Shown here piece by piece: positions 62,315 to 64,000 of a stretch of 64,000 nt of DNA. Made by a program: the position numbers and the translations under genes. Below the pieces are notes generated by a model. It worked only from the letters and a program-made list of their open reading frames with translations. It made no database searches and was not told where the DNA came from. The DNA lies in NCBI RefSeq assembly GCF_004168035.1, contig NZ_SDPU01000010.1, positions 1 to 64,000 of the forward strand. The letters are read 5' to 3'. The stretch comes from Nocardioides iriomotensis (GTDB lineage Bacteria; Actinomycetota; Actinomycetes; Propionibacteriales; Nocardioidaceae). How positions within the stretch are numbered: position 1 is the stretch's first letter; each line of letters starts with the position of its first letter.

Positions 62315-63003
62315 GACGTGGTCCTCGTGCGTGTCCACGGCGTCAGCACGCGTTGCGCGCCGACGAGCAGGACGTCGAACGTGACGGCCAGGACGACGCA
62401 CAGCGCTCCGGCCGCGAGCACCTGGGCCTTGAACTGGCTGTCGACGGCCTGCAGCAGCAGGTTGCCGAGCCCGCCGTACCCGACGATCGACCCGACCGTG
62501 GCCAGCGCGACCGTCGAGACGAACGCGACCCGCAGACCGGCCATGATCGTGGGCAGCGCGAGCGGGAGCTCGACCCCGAACAGCATCCGCGTGCGGCCGT
62601 AGCCCATGCCGAGGGCCGACTCGCGCACGTCCGGCGGGACCGACTTGAGGCCCTCGATGATGTTGCGCACCAGGATCGTCAGGGAGTAGAGCGCGAGCCC
62701 GATGATCACCGTCGCCGGGGTCAGGCCGGTGAACGGCAGCAGCAGCGCGAAGAGCGCCAGCGAGGGAATCGTGTAGATCGCCGTGGTGGCGCCCACGACG
62801 ATCCCTTCCAGCCTTCGGTAGCGTCGGGCGAGCAGGGCCAGCGGGAACGCCAGGGCCAGACCGAGCAGGACGGACACCACCGTGATCCAGATGTGCTGCA
62901 CCAGGGCGTCGGTGAGGATGCCGGAGCGGGTCCGGAAGTACTCCGCACACACCCAGTCGTTGTCGACCAGGCAGCTCGGCGCCGCCGTCGAGGGGATCAG
63001 CAC
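62311..63003 (-). CDS. Osmoprotectant ABC transporter permease (first)
   Basis: A 230-residue permease. It starts MLIPSTAAPSCLVDNDWVCA, then six helices (ITVVSVLLGLALAFPLALLA and on), and an EAA loop KSVPPDVRESALGMGYGRTR...ELPLALPTIMAGLR. GTG 63003 follows TACGGT by 7 nt, so leaderless; longer in-frame readings overlap the divergent ATPase. Two Cys in the N-terminal extracellular part (SCLVDNDWVC) may pair. Confidence 0.9.
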   Translation of the reverse strand: MLIPSTAAPSCLVDNDWVCAEYFRTRSGILTDALVQHIWITVVSVLLGLALAFPLALLARRYRRLEGIVVGATTAIYTIPSLALFALLLPFTGLTPATVIIGLALYSLTILVRNIIEGLKSVPPDVRESALGMGYGRTRMLFGVELPLALPTIMAGLRVAFVSTVALATVGSIVGYGGLGNLLLQAVDSQFKAQVLAAGALCVVLAVTFDVLLVGAQRVLTPWTRTRTTS

Positions 63004-63010
63004 GTGACCG

Positions 63011-63016
63011 ACCGTA
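63011..63016 (-). promoter_or_regulatory. -10 element of leaderless osmoprotectant permease
   Basis: TACGGT on the minus strand, 7 nt before GTG 63003. Divergent from the ATPase gene. Confidence 0.55.
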
Positions 63017-63063
63017 GCCCACAGGACCCGCCGGCCCACGGCACCGATGGCACCGACGGCGAG

Positions 63064-64000
63064 ATGATCCGGCTCGTCGGTGTCGGCAAGACGTACGACG
63101 ACGGCACGGTGGCGGTGCAGGAGCTCGACCTCGACGTGCCCCGCGGCCGCACGGTGTGCCTGGTCGGGCCGTCCGGCTGCGGCAAGTCGACGACGCTGAA
63201 GATGGTCAACCGGCTGATCGAGCCGACCCAAGGGCGCATCTTCCTGGACGGCGAGGAGATCACGCGGGCCGACCCGGTCGCGCTGCGCCGGCGCATCGGC
63301 TACGTCATCCAGCAGGTGGGGCTCTTCCCGCACCAGTCGATCCGCACGAACGTCGCCACCGTCCCGTCGCTGCTCGGGTGGGACCGGAAGAAGGCCCACG
63401 CCCGGGCCGACGAGCTGATGGACCTGGTCGGGCTCGACCCGGCGCAGTACGGCGGGCGCTACCCGCACCAGCTCTCGGGAGGCCAGCGGCAGCGGGTGGG
63501 CGTCGCGCGCGCCCTCGCCGCCGACCCGCCCGTGCTGCTGATGGACGAGCCCTTCGGCGCCGTCGACCCGATCGTGCGGAGCCGGCTTCAGGACGAGTTC
63601 GCCCGGATCGCGCGGGACCTCGACAAGACGGTCATGTTCGTCACGCACGACATCGACGAGGCGATCCGGATGGGCGACAAGGTCGCGGTGTTCGCGGTCG
63701 GTGGCCGGCTCGCGCAGTACGACGAGCCCGCGACCCTCCTCGGCCGGCCCGCGGACGACTTCGTCGCAGAGTTCGTCGGCGCCTCCCGCGGCCTGCGCCG
63801 CCTGTCGGTGACCCCGATCGAGGAGCGCCACCTGGTCCGCCACGACGGCGAGCCGCCCGCCGCGACGCTGCCGATCGGCAGCACCCTGGAGGAGGCCCTG
63901 GCGACGATGCTGCGCCAGGACGACGCCCGGGTGGCGGTCACCCGCGGCGGCGCGATGCTCGGGGTGCTCACCCCGGGTGCCGTGCACCGGGCGCTGCGGA
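63064..64000 (+). CDS. Osmoprotectant ABC transporter ATP-binding protein (3' end outside window)
   Basis: An open frame from ATG 63064 to the window end (312 codons). It starts [20 protein letters not shown]. Walker A is [17 protein letters not shown], signature [15 protein letters not shown], Walker [14 protein letters not shown], and the H-loop follows ([12 protein letters not shown]). [14 protein letters not shown]-type Q-loop ([14 protein letters not shown]) marks the OpuCA/ProV family. A CBS-like C-terminal domain ([15 protein letters not shown]) is cut by the window edge; CBS domains sense ionic strength in this family. It is divergent from the permeases it serves. Confidence 0.93.
   Translation, partial: MIRLVGVGKTYDDGTVAVQELDLDVPRGRTVCLVGPSGCGKSTTLKMVNRLIEPTQGRIFLDGEEITRADPVALRRRIGYVIQQVGLFPHQSIRTNVATVPSLLGWDRKKAHARADELMDLVGLDPAQYGGRYPHQLSGGQRQRVGVARALAADPPVLLMDEPFGAVDPIVRSRLQDEFARIARDLDKTVMFVTHDIDEAIRMGDKVAVFAVGGRLAQYDEPATLLGRPADDFVAEFVGASRGLRRLSVTPIEERHLVRHDGEPPAATLPIGSTLEEALATMLRQDDARVAVTRGGAMLGVLTPGAVHRALR

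Overview
The window is high-GC (around 70% or more) and densely coded. It comes from an actinomycete, most likely a Nocardioides-type member of the Propionibacteriales. The evidence is a set of actinobacterial markers (Lsr2, ClpC with a ClgR-type box, DisA, EF-G2, a mycothiol-type DinB-fold isomerase), many GTG starts, ATGA/GTGA gene overlaps, and many leaderless promoters (TANNNT 6-7 nt before the start codon). No rRNA, tRNA, CRISPR array, phage or insertion sequence was seen. The longest stretch without a gene is 252 bp (20272-20523). The first gene and the last gene are cut by the window ends.

Layout. 0.2-4.7 kb: a two-gene ABC-2 exporter, then a translationally coupled chain (Ppx/GppA phosphatase, TIM-barrel isomerase, TetR, DinB-fold isomerase). 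4.7-11.1 kb: Cys-rich protein, AbiEi/DUF559 protein, EF-G2, glyoxalase-like protein, methyltransferase, LacI regulator. 11.2-16.7 kb: RadA, epimerase, DisA, secreted protein, MutY. 16.7-22.5 kb: TetR/SMR efflux pair with twin operators, ClpC, Lsr2, LysS. 22.5-27.2 kb: three cell-surface genes (DUF2142 membrane protein, RgpF-type protein, coiled-coil protein). 27.3-33 kb: CoaX, NadC, NadB, PanD, PanC and a DUF2520 oxidoreductase. Apart from the surface genes and nadBC, the order radA...disA...mutY...clpC-lsr2-lysS...coaX-panD-panC-DUF2520 recalls Mycobacterium tuberculosis Rv3585-Rv3603, so the surface genes look inserted into an old conserved block. 33-37 kb: a MidA-type methyltransferase, a cation/proton antiporter and two bacterial PH-domain proteins.

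37-60.4 kb is a surface-glycopolymer locus. It holds two sulfotransferases, two methyltransferases, a three-module glycosyltransferase, RmlA (dTDP-glucose), UDP-glucose dehydrogenase (UDP-glucuronate), two GT2 enzymes, a TagF-GT4 fusion and two giant GT2-TagF fusions. An orphan NuoD paralogue with an altered quinone site sits in the middle. 60.5-64 kb is an osmoprotectant (OpuC/ProU-type) ABC transporter.

The points most worth following are: the two neighbouring GT2-TagF fusions, which have lost opposite catalytic modules; the orphan NuoD with Tyr-to-Trp and Asp-to-Asn changes at the quinone site, with a MidA methyltransferase in the same window; the degenerate TagF domain fused to RgpF; a short repeated module shared by three surface proteins; and the regulatory sites at clpC, lsr2 and the SMR pump. 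Functions of known families are established knowledge. The polymer's chemistry, the regulators' ligands and the partnerships are inference.
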